Source of the DNA: Microstegium vimineum
Taxonomy: Eukaryota; Streptophyta; Magnoliopsida; Poales; Poaceae
Reading direction: 5' to 3'
Length of the DNA: 64,000 nt
Assembly: GCA_022036555.1 (NCBI GenBank)
Contig: CM039139.1
Coordinates: 5,209,315-5,273,314, forward strand
In this document: piece after piece, positions 36,330 to 48,236 of the stretch
Layout of the letters: each line of letters begins with the position of its first letter
Position numbering within the stretch: position 1 is the stretch's first letter
Made by a program: the position numbers and the translations under genes
Notes under the pieces: generated by a model
The model's input: only the letters and a program-made list of their open reading frames with translations
Told to the model about the DNA's origin: nothing
Databases searched by the model: none

Positions 36330-37010
36330 AAGAGGATCACTGGACCTATATTTAGGGCTCTGCAACCTTCAGCTCCCAAAAGGCTTACAATCTTCTCATT
36401 GGGCAACAACAAAGTTCTCCTCTCTTCAAGTGAATGTGGACCTCCAGTAATTTGGGGAAGCATATATTTTTCTTTTGGCTTCTCCTAATGGATCGTCTTT
36501 AACACCATGAATTTATTGAGAAGAAAGAATAGACATTTAGATGACTACAACTGTGTTCTTTGTAACACCAACGCGCTCAGAGGAAACACGCTTTCATCTT
36601 CTTTTCACCTGTCCTTGCTGGAATTCAATCAACATATCATGGGATACCACTCTTGAACCCCTTGATATGGTCTGTCAAGCAAGAAACTCCTTTGGGAGTA
36701 ATGTGTTCAGAGAACTTGTGATCATCGCTTGCTGGGTATTCAAGAAATTGAGTTATTTTTTATGCTAAAAGTCATGGTCTTAATCAATGGAAACATGCCT
36801 TCAAGAAGGAACTTGGTCTGGTTTGTATCAAGGCCAAGAAGAAAATTAGTGAGATGTGCTCATTAGGTGGTGTGAGAATTTCCCTTAAGTTTGTCTTTCT
36901 TTTTTTTTGGGGCCTGTTGATTGCCTTGTAAAGTCTATTTCATGTCCTGTTTTTATATATATAAAATCCCAAAAAAATAGGTAGGGGTCTCACCTGCTGA
37001 TTCTTTCAAA
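36330..37010 (+). pseudogene. LINE fragment, reverse-transcriptase zinc-finger end
   Basis: Conceptual translation in several frames gives the zf-RVT region found at the C-terminus of plant LINE reverse transcriptases: an FFFWLLLMDRL segment, then HLDDYNCVLC, then ETRFHLLFTCPCW. The pieces are separated by at least four stop codons and by frameshifts. The end runs into A/T-rich sequence with AAAAAAA stretches near 36973 and 37010, as expected of a LINE tail. This is a 5'-truncated, long-dead copy. Confidence 0.72.
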
Positions 37011-38059
37011 AAAAAAGTATTTAGTTCGGATGATTGTAACGTTACTCGTTTTGCATGGCGTTTGTTTTAAGCCTTGCGTAATTGGATCACGCTGCAATCG
37101 GATACGGGACTTCACAAATGCGTAACACTCTCACTGTGGCGGTATCCGCAATCCGGCCGTAGTAGCTTCTATGTTAACGTTACTTATCCTATCCAAACAA
37201 ATTAAGTAATTCCTTACCATATTTATTACGTTTGCGCTGTTTATTGCATTCCTTTATCGTTTGCGTTTTCTTATTCTATCCAAACACTTTGTAAATTGTT
37301 TACGAAGTGCCTGGGCATGCATTTCACGCTCGGATCACCGGGCCATCCGTGTCGATGACACGTGCCGACGTCGACCGGCGTCGGCCTCAGACATACGTAC
37401 CGACCAAAACAGATTACTAGATCCTCGATCGGGGCAACAGTGACCTATAGCTCCATCACCTAATTAATCAACCCACAAAATTCCACCAGTGATTTTCATT
37501 TGGCTGCAATAGAACTTTTCTTAGCTGACAGTAGCGTGGCGTGCAGCGTGCTGCATGTACATATGTGGTGAGTTTGTCTTCGGTCGCCATCGCCGGGGGG
37601 TCCAAACCGTCCGAGGAGACCAGCTAGGACGGCGACACGGCTGGGCGTCTACGAACGGGCTTGATACTTCGACGTCGATCGGTTATGGGCGCCTGTTGTT
37701 GTACACGTATATAGGGTGAGATATGGGGGTTCGTACGTGCAAGCGTGCACCGTTGCGGCGTTGCTTGCCATTTCACGAGCCATCATCGCGAGCGGCATGC
37801 ACGAATTGGACGCGGCCAGGCACGTGCATGCAGGAGCGAGCTGCTGAGCCCGGACCCCGGAGCAGCACGTGAAGCACCACGCAGATATGGCCACGGACGG
37901 GACGGTGCGCGCCGGTGATAAAGCGAGCCGTGCTCCATCGTTTTTGACTGGGGGTGTTCCTCTGCATTTCCAATTTCCATGACTCATGACCGTCGTTGAC
38001 TCGTCATTGCCCACGCGGTTTATGGTCGCAAATTGGTGGTGGTAACCCAGACATACAAA
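37011..38059. other. Intergenic DNA with transposon ends
   Basis: 37030-37290 holds a segment with CAAACAAATTAAGTAAT and a right end CTATCCAAACACTTTG. It resembles sequence at 60385-60492 and so belongs to a dispersed non-autonomous DNA transposon family. 37300-38030 is GC-rich, with a CACGTG (37359-37364 region) and no recognisable gene. Confidence 0.4.
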
Positions 38060-38260
38060 GGGCTTGTTTAGATAAGTTAGAATTAGTTACTAGTTGAGCT
38101 AAAAATCAGCTCGAATTCATCAATGTTAATTAGCTATTTGCTAATAACTAACTGAAGATTTGGATAAAAAAATAGTCCAACTCCTATTTAGGATCTATTA
38201 ATTATGGCTAATTCTAGCTAGCTATAATAGCAATTAAAGTTGTTGTATCAAGCAGACCCT
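38060..38260. mobile_element. Small MITE with GGG...CCC termini
   Basis: About 200 bp. The left end GGGCTTGTTTAGATAAG is mirrored imperfectly by the right end GTATCAAGCAGACCCT. The interior repeats TTAGCTA-type words and has no coding capacity. I see no clear target duplication, so hAT or PIF/Harbinger cannot be decided. Confidence 0.5.
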
Positions 38261-38576
38261 AGTTTGTTTCGTGGGCCGGGATTGATTCTAGCGGTAGAAA
38301 AGTTCTAGGGCCCACAAACTAACATCACGTTGTGGGTTGACATCTCATATATGAGCCTTCAAAGGCCCACGAATCCATGGACCTATGCTCAGAAGCTGTA
38401 GTATGTAGACCAGGTCAAATTTGAATAGGAGCTCTTTGAATAGCGTCTCAGATATCCATTTTTTGGGGGTCAACATCTCGCAACCTCTATGCGAAATATG
38501 GCTCACCGAAACGTGGCATGAAAGAGACAAAGTCTCACCTCGGTTCCTGAATCCTGAAGCATGAAAGGCACTGCGC

Positions 38577-38842
38577 GTCCACGGATGTTCCACCTCCACC
38601 AGACTGTTAGCAACCACTCAGGCCCAGCCCAACACTCCACCATAGGTTCGGACGTTCATGCGCTCATGGCCCACTTATAAGGCAAGAGGCCCAATTCCTC
38701 CCAAAAGCCCGTCCACGGATGTTCCACCTCCACCAGACTGTTAGCAACCACTCAGGCTCAGCCCAACACTCCACCATAGGTTCGGAAGTTCATGCGCTCA
38801 TGGCCCACTTATAAGGCAAGAGGCCCAATTCCTCCCAAAAGC
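38577..38842. repeat. 134-bp tandem duplication including LTR sequence
   Basis: The unit starting GTCCACGGATGTTCC at 38577 repeats at 38711 with only a few changes. It joins 28 bases of outside sequence to the first 106 bases of the miniature LTR described next. Confidence 0.88.
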
Positions 38843-39180
38843 TCGGGCTGGTGGGAGAGGGATGTTCTCCCTTATAAGGTGTTCATGACCCCCTAGCCTT
38901 GGCAAGTTGGTACTAAACCTGAGGTGCCTGACATCCCACCCCCCATAAGGTAGCGCCCCTGACATTCCACCCCCATAAGGCGAAACCGGGCTCTGATACC
39001 ATTTGTTAGCAACCACTCAGGCCCAGCCCAACACTCCACCATAGGTTCGGACGTTCATGCGCTCATGGCCCACTTATAAGGCAAGAGCCCCAATTCCTCC
39101 CAAAAGTCTGGACTGGTGGAAGAGGGATGCTCTCCCTTATAAGGTGGTCATGGCCCCCTAGCCTTGGCAAGGTGGTACTA
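38739..39180 (-). mobile_element. TRIM-like miniature LTR retrotransposon
   Basis: Two 177-bp direct repeats, 38739-38915 and 39004-39180, both starting TGTTAGCAACC on the plus strand, enclose only 88 bp. On the minus strand the first repeat ends TAACA and, two bases later, TGGTATCAGAG (39001-38991) is a primer-binding site for initiator methionine tRNA. Total length is 442 bp with no coding capacity, the layout of a terminal-repeat retrotransposon in miniature. The other LTR terminus reads TAGTACC rather than TG, and no target duplication is visible. It abuts the gypsy fragment at 39181. Confidence 0.65.
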
Positions 39181-41506
39181 TGTACTGGCTTGTATCCATC
39201 CCTTGTTCAGCATCTCAGTGATTTGAGTTTTTATTTCTGTCTTTTGAGCAGGATTATACCTATAAGGTCTGAGACAAAAGGGTTGTGCTCCAGGCAACAG
39301 TGGTATAGAATGATCCCCAACTCTGTGAGGGGTAGACTGGTGGGTGGTGTGAATACAGAGTGAAAGGCTTGAAGTACAGTTTCTAAGTCAGATGGAATGT
39401 CTTGCAGAACAGATTGAGATTTGGTTGTTGGTGGTGTGCCTTCTTGCAGCTCAATCATGTATAGAACAGAGTCTGTCCTTTCCATAGAGTGTAATTGAGT
39501 GGAAGAAATTGGGGCACCCAATATGGTTTTTGGAAGAATACCTTGAAGCTTGACTGTCTTACTGTGAGATGTGAACTGAATCCATCTCTCTTGCCAATGA
39601 ATGTGCATAGGGTTGTGAGTACTGAGCCAGTCCATACCCAACACAATATCATACCCCTGAAGTGGTAGGATCTTGAAAGTAGAGTGGAAAGTATGCCCTT
39701 GACATCCCCACATTTGATCTGAGAGCTCATGAGTACAGGTAAGTAGTGCCCCATTGGCTACTTTAACTTGTACTGGTATGGACAGCTTGGACCAAGGAGT
39801 AACAGTGGAAGCGATATGGTCACTGATGAAGCTATGGGAACTGCCAAAGTCAATTAACATATATACTTCTCGGTTTTGTAAATGACCTCTGAGACGAATG
39901 GTTTTGAAACCTTCAGTACCAGAGAGTGCTTGTATGGACAGAGCCATCAGGTCTTCCTTAGAGTCTGACTCAGTAAACTCTTGGTTACCATCTTCTTCCT
40001 GAGAGAGACACTTCCACAATTCTTCCATAGCATTCAGAGAAACTGTTGCTGGACAAGTGTGTTGGGGGTTCCATTTCTCGCCACATTTGAAGCAGAGTCC
40101 TTTAGACCTTCTATATTTCTTCAGAGCAGAGACCTTGTCGTCAGCAGTCTTGTGTTGATGAGAATCAACATTCTTTTTATCGTCCACTGTCTTGGAATTG
40201 TGTGAAGAGAAGACATTAGAATTTTTCTTAGAATAGAATCCTGAATCAGCTCTTTTCACAATAGTGTCTTGGACAACTTCCTCCTGCAACAAAGCCAAAG
40301 AACTAGCAGTATCGAGGTCTTGAGGTCGATGGACCATGATAACAACTCTGATGTCCTTTTTGAGGCCATCAACAAAACGATTTGTAATAGTTGTAGATGA
40401 AAATGATGGATCATGAGCTAAGAGCTGATGAACAATATCAATGTATTCAGTAACAGATGAGACTTGTTTGATGTGGAAAAATTGTCTAAGCAAATGATTA
40501 TGCTCATCTCTATCAAACCTATTGCAAACAATGGTAACAAAGGTATCACATGTCATAGTTTTGACAGTATTTTCAACAGTCTAAAACCACAGAGCTGCTG
40601 AGCCAACTAGGCTGATAGTAGCATATCTAACCCACTTAGCAGGATCTGTGTTATAAAGATCGAAAAAGGCTTCACAACGGTGAATCCATAACCGAGGGTT
40701 AGAACCATCAAAGCTAGTAAATTCCATGTTCGGAATAGGAGGGTGAACAGGGTGATAATGGAACCGATCACGGTGCATAGGGTCATCCAATTGAGCTAAA
40801 GTAGAGCTTTGGAATGGCATCACACCTGTGACCGGGGCTTGGTTCGGGACAGTGGTGTACACTGCCCCAAAACCATCCCCCCGGTGAGTAGATCCCTTGC
40901 CGCGGTCTAACGACCCAGATGCCGCCCGAGGCGGGTGAAGCTCCAGATGGGCGGAGCTCGGCATCTTGCCCTCCTGTGAGGCGAAGTGGTCCTCACGGAG
41001 CGCCTTGGCGAGCAAAGGGGAGGCGATGACCGCACTCTCTTGCTCGTGGTCCGTCGGCTCGACGGGGGTGGCTTGCGGCAGTAGGAGCACCTTGTCGATG
41101 CGCTCTCCCAAATCCAGCACCGCATGTTCAAGCTCGTGGATACGATTGTCGACATCGGGCTTCCAAGTGAGCATGTCGGTCTTCAAGGATCGCATCTCTG
41201 ACCTGATTTCGTTGACACCCTTCGTGTTGTCGGTCAATAAGGCAAGAATTTGCCCCATCTGTTCCTCTGGCGTCGCCATGGACTTGGATCTCTGAGTGAA
41301 ATACTGATGTGTGGCCAGGATGTTCCGTAAATCGATGAGATCGACCACGCTGACCTCGGCACGGACCTATGGATCCCTGCAATCGATGCTGCAAGAGCGG
41401 ATCGCAAGGAGAGCCAGCCGTCGGGGATTATAGCGTCAGATCAAGACCTCAAAGATGCACTGGAACAAAAAAAATGGCTGCAGGATCGTAGTGATCTGAT
41501 ACCAGA
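39181..41506 (-). pseudogene. Gypsy retrotransposon gag-protease fragment
   Basis: Minus strand. Gag begins at about 41279 (MATPEEQMGQ) with a coiled-coil-like stretch. An in-frame stop at about 40580 splits it from a 441-codon frame. That frame holds the rest of gag, a zinc knuckle (CFKCGEKWNPQHTC) and a retropepsin whose active site reads DFGSS (Asp codon at 39851-39849) where DSG or DTG is expected; the supporting VLGMDWL motif is present. A frameshift near 39300 leads into the first residues before reverse transcriptase (RPYRYNPAQKTEI type), and the element is cut off at 39181 by the miniature LTR element. A TGGTATCAGATC primer-binding site at 41504-41493 marks the 5' end. No RT or integrase remains. 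Confidence 0.85.
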
Positions 41507-41729
41507 TGTAACCAAACTACAGTCGATTGAGTAAGTAACTAGATAATTAGGTGGAACTAGTCTTGAACACCGGCAACCGCCATGCTCGCCGTCACCGCAG
41601 CCAACTCGGCTCGGTTCAGAGTAATGACAAGGTTCACCGTTCTCTCCCCTTTCCTCAGGTACAAGAAGGAGCACTCTGGGCTTCCTTCGCATTGGGCCAA
41701 GCAGGGCCAAAGTGACAACTTAATCGACA
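41507..41729 (-). repeat. Probable 5' LTR of the gypsy fragment
   Basis: Sequence starting TGTAACC on the plus strand lies two bases beyond the minus-strand primer-binding site, so it is the inner edge of the 5' LTR. The outer edge is uncertain; an ACA at 41727-41729 is one candidate. There is no second LTR for comparison. Confidence 0.45.
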
Positions 41730-42141
41730 ACTAGCTCATGAGTCTAATTACGCCATTCTGGCCCAAAGATACGGAAACTGGGCTTCCTTGTTCTTTTCTT
41801 CTGCTCCTTCCCTTCACTAGCATCGGCAACTCCTGGCAAGGTCTTCTCAGAGTTGCAGTCGGTGACACAGACCACCACGCAACGTGTGCGAGAGTTTTTT
41901 TTTTTTCAACGAATGTGCGAGAGCCTCGACCCTCGAGACGTGGCCGTCTGCTGTCCTCTGTTGAATCCGGAGCCACGTCTCGCACTGGGCCATCCACTAA
42001 ACGCGGCCCAACTACCGCGCCTCTTCGCGCTAGCTGCAAGTCGGGCTCTTCACTCTTCACACGCGCTTGGCCCGCTACGACGCCTCGTCTCTCCACCAAC
42101 CTCCGGCCACGGGCTCACGGCGGCGAGCGGCCCCAGCTCCG
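41730..42141 (+). promoter_or_regulatory. Upstream region of the ABC ATPase gene
   Basis: It contains TGGGCC near 41983 and GGCCCA near 42015, site II-type motifs, but no obvious TATA box. The gypsy LTR begins only a few hundred bases upstream and may influence expression; that is speculation. Confidence 0.35.
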
Positions 42142-45100
42142 ATGGCTCCAACGGTTGAGATCAGCCACCTCTCCTTCACCTACCCGGGCATCGACGGCCG
42201 CCCGCCACCCGGCGCGGCGCCGCTCATCCAGGACGTCTGCTTCTCCCTCGACGACGGCCAACGATGCCTCCTCCTCGGCTCCAATGGCGCAGGTAACAAC
42301 CACTACCCGCCTTTCCACCTTCTCCTTCGTTTCTCTCGGCTGTTCTGCGGTTGATTGAGCGCGGCGGTGGCGGCTTCGGTTTCCATGTGGTAGGCAAGAC
42401 GACGATACTGAAGATACTAGGCGGGAAGCACATGGTGGATCCGAGCATGGTGCGGGTCCTGGGAAGGTCCGCCTTCCACGACACGGCGCTCACCTCCTCC
42501 GGCGACCTCTGCTATCTCGGCGGTGAGGTGAGATAGCGATCTGAGAGTCCCTTTGTTCGGTGTTGGAAATGTAATGAGCATGCCCAATTTTGCCGTCGGA
42601 GATTCCTGTCGAATCTAATCTTTGTGTTAATTGTGGTGCAGTGGAGACGCGACGTGGCCTTTGCTGGCTATCAGGTGAACATTCAGATGGATATATCGGC
42701 AGAGAAGATGATTTTCGGTGTTGCTGGTGTTGATCCAAAGAGGCGAGATGAGCTTATCAAGGCAGGTTAACTCTCAAAACCTGTAAAGAATTCATGGATA
42801 TATGCTCATTCTTTTCATGGAGTAGCGTGCTTGCTAGTTCTCAGATAAAGGTTTTTAGAAAACTGCACTTCTAGATTGATAATGTTTCACACAGTTTTAT
42901 GACAGTAAATATTATTTCTAGCTATTGACCAGCTCTTTCTCCAATGAATTATATGTTTATGCAGTCTAAAATGTTTAGTATGTACAATGGTTATTTGCTG
43001 TGAGATTCGACTTCTGTTATTTTGGATGATTTGCTTCCACAAATGTTTCCCCGTAATTGGGAATCCCTTGTTGCTTGGGCCAGAGTTGGTCACATTTTTT
43101 CACTGGGCAGCACCAACCGACAAACAATATTTTTAGGGCCTGTTTGGATGTTCTAAAAGAGAAGGGCTAATTGGGGTGTTTCGCTAGAATTTGGAAGCAA
43201 GAAGGATTGGGTATAATGCATGGGTGTATTGTGTTGAGCCCTTGGGCTGTGTAGGGTTTGTTTGGTTCATGACCACAACGTGCCATGCCACAGTTTTAAG
43301 GTAGTTGTTTGGTTCACTGCCATAATTATAGCATGCCACACTTTCTTAGCACCATGTTTCACACGTTAAACACATTTTCTTGCCAAACTTTGCAACAAGT
43401 GTGGCTTCGACTTTGCTCACCACACTTCCTGTAACAGCCACAGTTTTCCTAAGGTTTGGTGTGACAAACTACGACACCAACCAAACAGTCCCTTAAACAG
43501 AGTACAAGACATGGGGGCAAGATATCTCACTAGTACATATGGCAATACGGTATTACAATATCCCTAACTACCAAATATGTTGCAACGCCTCCCTTCCCCC
43601 CAATTCATAGTGGGAGCATCGTGGACGGTCAAACTGGAGAAGAAGCCAAAGACTAACATCCCAATGCAGATGCTGCGACTAGAGTAGAAACTGACAAGCA
43701 GCTCATGTGGATGAACATATCGACAAAGGCTCACATGTCATCCATCTGAAACATTGGCAACAATGTCCAGGAGGTGGCAACTGTTGGTACAGGCTCAGAC
43801 CGAGAGCGAGCATGATGGGATCAGCTACTATGATGATAGCTTGACCACGAGCAATGTCATTGCTTGGGAAGGCACAAAACGACAACCTCATCCTTGGGAG
43901 ATTCAACAAACGAGCGTTGATGGATTGGAAAATAGGGCAACACAAGCAGCAGTAGAGAACATCTCCGTCTATTCAGGTACCCATAGCTAGATCCCCCCTT
44001 CTCTCTTTCTCCCACCATGGTGCACTCATGGTCAACAAAGGATACATAGAGGGGACAGAAGACGACTGGTAGCCAGTGGTGGCTCGATGGCCTGGCGTCT
44101 GCCACAGCGTGGCGTCCTCGCCTCCACAGCATGGGATGGCCTGGTGGGTGGCGAATTGTTGGCGGCGGGGTAGATCGGGGACAACTTGGTGGTGCACAAC
44201 ATAGAAAGCATAACCTGGCGGGTACAACCTGGCGGTGCAATCGACGCAGCAACTTGGCAGGGTAGTGCAGCAGCCTGGTGTCTCATGACGAGGGAGATTG
44301 AATATGGTCGAGGAGATTGGAGAGGGGCTCACGTAGAAGAACACATGGTGGGACGTGAGCCTGACGGGATGGTGTGACCGCCATGTTAAGTGCTCTTTCT
44401 TTGATCTGCTGCTGCTTGACGATGCTAGGTGGCGAATCAATCAAATCCGCAGCCAAAACCGAGAGCTTGCCCCCGACAGAGACTGATATCCCTGGAGGCG
44501 GCGGGAGCCTTAGGGTTTAGGAAATACCTAAACTCGTGATACCATGAAAGTAGGAAGCAACGGCTATAATGCATGGATGCTTTCCGTTGAGCCCTTGGAT
44601 ATTATAAATAGAGTACAGCCCTTGGATTTGTATATTAGTTTTTGTTTCAAATGCTTGTCATTTTGGGTTCAACACTTAATTGAAGTATGCAAGTGTCTTC
44701 CTATAAAGGGCGTACTATTTAAGGAAGCTAACCTATATTATATTCAGTAAGCACCAATCTTTTCTCATGGCATGAATGCATGATGTATAAGTTCATACTT
44801 CTGATGTAACTGCAAGGGCTTTGGGGATTGGGAACACCCATTGTAAATGCAAATTCTGTCATTGTTCCATGGGAAAGCAACAGAAGAGATCTTTTAATAT
44901 TCATGCTACCTTTACTTATAAACCTAGGAAACTAAGTTATATATGCTGAATGTAATTAAGTGTTAATGTTAAAAGATATTGCACTACTATTTCATTGATA
45001 ATTACTATCCTTAGCGGTTGATCCCAAATAGATTTTGGATAAACTTAGTTTGCAAGCCTTGAATTCTGTGGATGATGTGTTATTGGTAATTTGAATTGGC

Positions 45101-45621
45101 TTCATTAAACCTATACTTTATCCAAGTCAACTGTGCCCATGGTTTGCAATAAAAGCTTGTTTTGTTCAACTACCTTCTACCATGTTTCAGATTTTAGATG
45201 TTGACCTCACCTGGCGCATGCACAAAGCATCAGATGGTCAGAGGAGACGTGTCCAGATTTGCATGGGACTTCTTAAGGCATTCAAGGTTTCTTTTCCTTT
45301 TCCATGTCATCAAAGGAATAAACGCTATCATCCACACCATGATGTTAATAATGAAAAAAAGACGACATGCAGGTTCTCCTCCTTGATGAGATCACAGTTG
45401 ATCTTGATGTTCTGGCAAGATCAAATCTGTTAACATATCTTAAAAAGGAATGTGAGGAAAGAGGTGCAACAATCATCTATGCCACACATATTTTTGATGG
45501 TCTTGATGATTGGCCAACACATATTGTCACGCATGTTGTCAGCACGACTGCATCTCGCATGGTGTTTCCACTTCACATCGAAGGTGGAAAATTTGGGCTC
45601 TCATTAGCTTTTAATTATTGA
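42142..45621 (+). CDS. Soluble ABC ATPase, ABCI19/20/21 type, altered 3' end
   Basis: Five exons: 42142-42292, 42394-42527, 42642-42761, 45191-45286 and 45373-45621 (250 codons with the stop). Intron 1 splits Walker A (GSNGA / GKTT). Exon 4 carries the signature region SDGQRRRVQI, and exon 5 has Walker B (VLLLDE), the D-loop and the H-loop (YATHIFDG). This is a complete single nucleotide-binding domain without membrane segments, as in the plant ABCI19/20/21 subgroup, which are soluble proteins. After WPTHIV the expected continuation of roughly 70 residues is missing and replaced by unrelated residues ending ...SLAFNY, so the gene may be a 3'-truncated pseudogene. Intron 3 is 2.4 kb, has a GC donor (42762) and is filled with transposon remnants. 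Confidence 0.75.
43150..44700 (-). mobile_element. Decayed LTR retrotransposon inside ABC intron 3
   Basis: A primer-binding site on the minus strand (TGGTATCACGAG, 44542-44531) lies next to an LTR-like sequence starting TGAAAGTAGG at 44543. Part of that LTR (ATAATGCATGG then TTGAGCCCTTGG) recurs at about 43212-43245, giving two LTR remnants around roughly 1 kb of internal sequence. The type resembles copia LTRs, but no gag or pol domain is recognisable. Boundaries are approximate. Confidence 0.5.
43254..43492. mobile_element. MITE nested in the intronic LTR remnant
   Basis: The left terminus GGGTTTGTTTGGTT is mirrored by the right terminus CCAACCAAACAGTCCC, with subterminal repeats of GCCACA type. 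The 239-bp interior has no coding capacity and there is no clear target duplication. hAT-like is the best guess. Confidence 0.5.
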
Positions 45622-48236
45622 AGCGAAAGGAAACCCATCACAAAGAAACCATTAGAAGGAAGGAGATGACGAATCAGGCGAGTGGTTTCGTGGCCTCTGG
45701 CTCACCGCTACAGATGGACGACGCAGGCACTCCAGGTTGGGAACGAACACCATGAAACATCAGCTGGGACGAAGCCGGCGGGCGGTGAAAAGCATTCGCG
45801 AGCGACAGGAAACTTGCAGCATGACCGTCGCTGCTAGGGTCGGTCGGAGCGCAGCCACCGCTGGGGAGAAGAAGATGCGATGTGCCACCGTCACACAGGC
45901 CAGATGCCGCCAAGGCTAGCCGCGGAGCGGAGCCGCGGCACGCCGACCAGATCCGCCACCAGGGCCGACCGTTGAGTAGTGGTGCCGCTGAAGGAGGGCG
46001 CGGGGCGAAGGTGCCGGTGTTGCTGGGCCGCACCGACGCGGCCGAGACGGATGGAGGCGGGCCAGCGATGGTGGCGTCGCACCCGACGGAGGCCGCACGA
46101 GCACCGGAGGCTGTCTCGTGCGGGACCGAAGCACAGCGCGAACGGCGGCGGGTCAGCATTTCTGCGGGGCCGCGGCCCGGCAACGGTGGCACAGTGCGGG
46201 AGCGCTCGGCCGATGGAGGGAGCATTGCGAACCGCGTTGTGCCGCCACTGGATGGCGTAGGCAGGGCGGCGCCGCTGCCGCGGCGAGGAGAGGAGCGCCG
46301 AGCACCGGAGAAGGGCCGACACTGCTGCCCGCTCTCCGCACGAGGGAGCCTTTTCCCAAGAAACCAAGAAACTTCGCGAGCCATCCGATAGGAGTAGAAG
46401 CGGGCAAAGACCCGAACCGCTCCAGCATCGGACGAGCGAGGTTGTTTGCCTGCCGGATCGAACGGTTCTTGGGTTAGCGGGGGACGTGGCACTACCGGGT
46501 GCCCGAGCTTGGACCCGAGATTCGAAAGGAGAAGATAGCCCAGCCCATAAGAAAGGAGGCGGCTCCGGATATCTCGCTCACGCTAACAGAGTCCAGGCGG
46601 CGCGTGCATGCGGCCAGGGGTCCGGCGCCATATCTGCTGTGCCTATATAAAGGGCTCAAAGCTCTCACGAAAGGGGGGGATCGGCATCTAAACAGCAATT
46701 AGAGCCGCCAGGCTTCTGTTCGGGAGGAGAGGGAGCACCGCCAGGCTGCTCTTCGGCTAATGACGATGGCATCTAGCAGGCGCCCCATCTAGACGGAGGC
46801 AACTTCACATGACGATGGAGGCAGCTTGCTTCACATGACGCCGGCTGCCCCACGCAGTTGATCTGTGCCGCCGAGCGAGCACGGGAGATGGCTGCACGCC
46901 GCCCTTGCCGCTCCGGACAGGACGCCAACGCTCGCACTTCCACGACGCACACGACACGCCTCTGCCAAATCTGCTTGCCCACACGTCCACGCAGCAAGCC
47001 AACACAGGTTCACGCACGCTAGGCGGCCGTCGGGGCTGCGCTGAGCGACGAACGGCGAGTCGCAACAGGGATGCCCGGCCGATCAGATGACCAAGCCAGA
47101 AGCTCCATACGACGGTGGCAGTGCAGCAGAGGACGATCGGCATCCAGAAGAGGAGGGCGCGCGGCTAGCTTTCTTCATCGTCGACGCACGTACGTGCCGC
47201 CAGGCAGCCACAACCATGGAGCGCCGGGAAGGAGGCTGCGATTCTACGACGTGAAGCCGAGAGGAAGCTAGGCAGAGGACGGAGGGCAGACGTACACACG
47301 TACGCGCCGGCGAGGCAGCCGCATGGTACCCTTGTCCCGGCTGTGCACGGCAACGAAGCAAGATGCAGCAGGTTCTGCATCTCGTCGAGGTCTGGCCGAT
47401 CAAATCGATCGAGCAGATGAAGGTCGTCAGTACCATCTACACAAGGCAGCTTTCTAGCCATGCCAGCAGCACAACAGCCGAGGACGCGTTGACTTGCAGC
47501 CGCCCGTCGCCACACGAGTCGACTTGCATCTACATCTACACGAGGCCGCTGCGGCACGGCGCCAACTACTATCTATCGACGTACAAGTGATCGAGCTGGA
47601 GGAGACGTCCTCGAGGCCGGAGGATCACATCGAGCTGGAGGAGACGCCCTTGTTGCCAGACGACTGGACCGAGCCGGAGGAGACGCCCTCGACGTCGGAC
47701 GCCTGTGCCAAGCCGGAGGAGACGCCCTCGTCGCCGGATGCCTGTGCCAAGCCAGAGGAGACACTCTAGGCGCCGGACGACCACGCCGTATCGTAGAAGG
47801 CGTCGTGATGCCCCCAACACAGGACGAGCACGATGCCGGAGGGAGATGCTACATCGTCGGCGTGCAGCTGAGCCTGGAAGCGCACCGAGGAGGCGGACTT
47901 GCGCGCCACCAAGGATGCTCCATGTTTGCAGTCCGTCGATGACGACACGGGAGCGCTGTATTAACGCCGTGAGCAACCTTTGTACATCTGCTTCACTCCT
48001 GTCTACACCATCAACATCGCCGCACCGCAAGGGGCGAGTCCGGACGCTGTCGACAACGGCTCCACACCTGAACCAAAAGATGCACCGTGCCGGGAAGACG
48101 ACACGATCCAGGTAGCCGCCACAAAGCACATAGGTGCCATTGGCAAGGACGTCGTATTCTCGATGCCGGCGGGACGCCTCGGCCGCGACTCATCGGCGCC
48201 AACGTCGTCACAAGGAGCTCGCTAGCCGATGATGAC
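45622..48236. other. GC-rich repeat block, left part of a nested transposon
   Basis: Very GC-rich sequence with many overlapping frames and no recognisable domain; the longest is 272 codons on the minus strand at 45674-46492. A promoter-like TATATAAA lies near 46645. The block resumes after the solo LTR (52170-52972) and after the hAT element (54041 to about 54400). It is therefore probably one older element of about 3.7 kb, class unknown. A truncated gene lies at each edge. Confidence 0.45.
47593..47769 (+). repeat. 39-bp in-frame tandem repeat
   Basis: Units start at 47593, 47632, 47671, 47710 and 47749, a regular 39-bp period (13 codons). In one plus-strand frame each reads like EPEETPSTSDACAK with variation. 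The frame closes at 47769 and no larger protein is recognisable. Confidence 0.85.

Noticed and set aside
36541..36768. A 75-codon plus-strand frame taken as a small gene
   Set aside because: It is the Cys/His-rich tail of a LINE reverse transcriptase, in a different frame from the rest of the remnant.
45674..46492. A 272-codon minus-strand open frame
   Set aside because: Open in several frames at once because of high GC content, no recognisable domain, and part of a repeat block.
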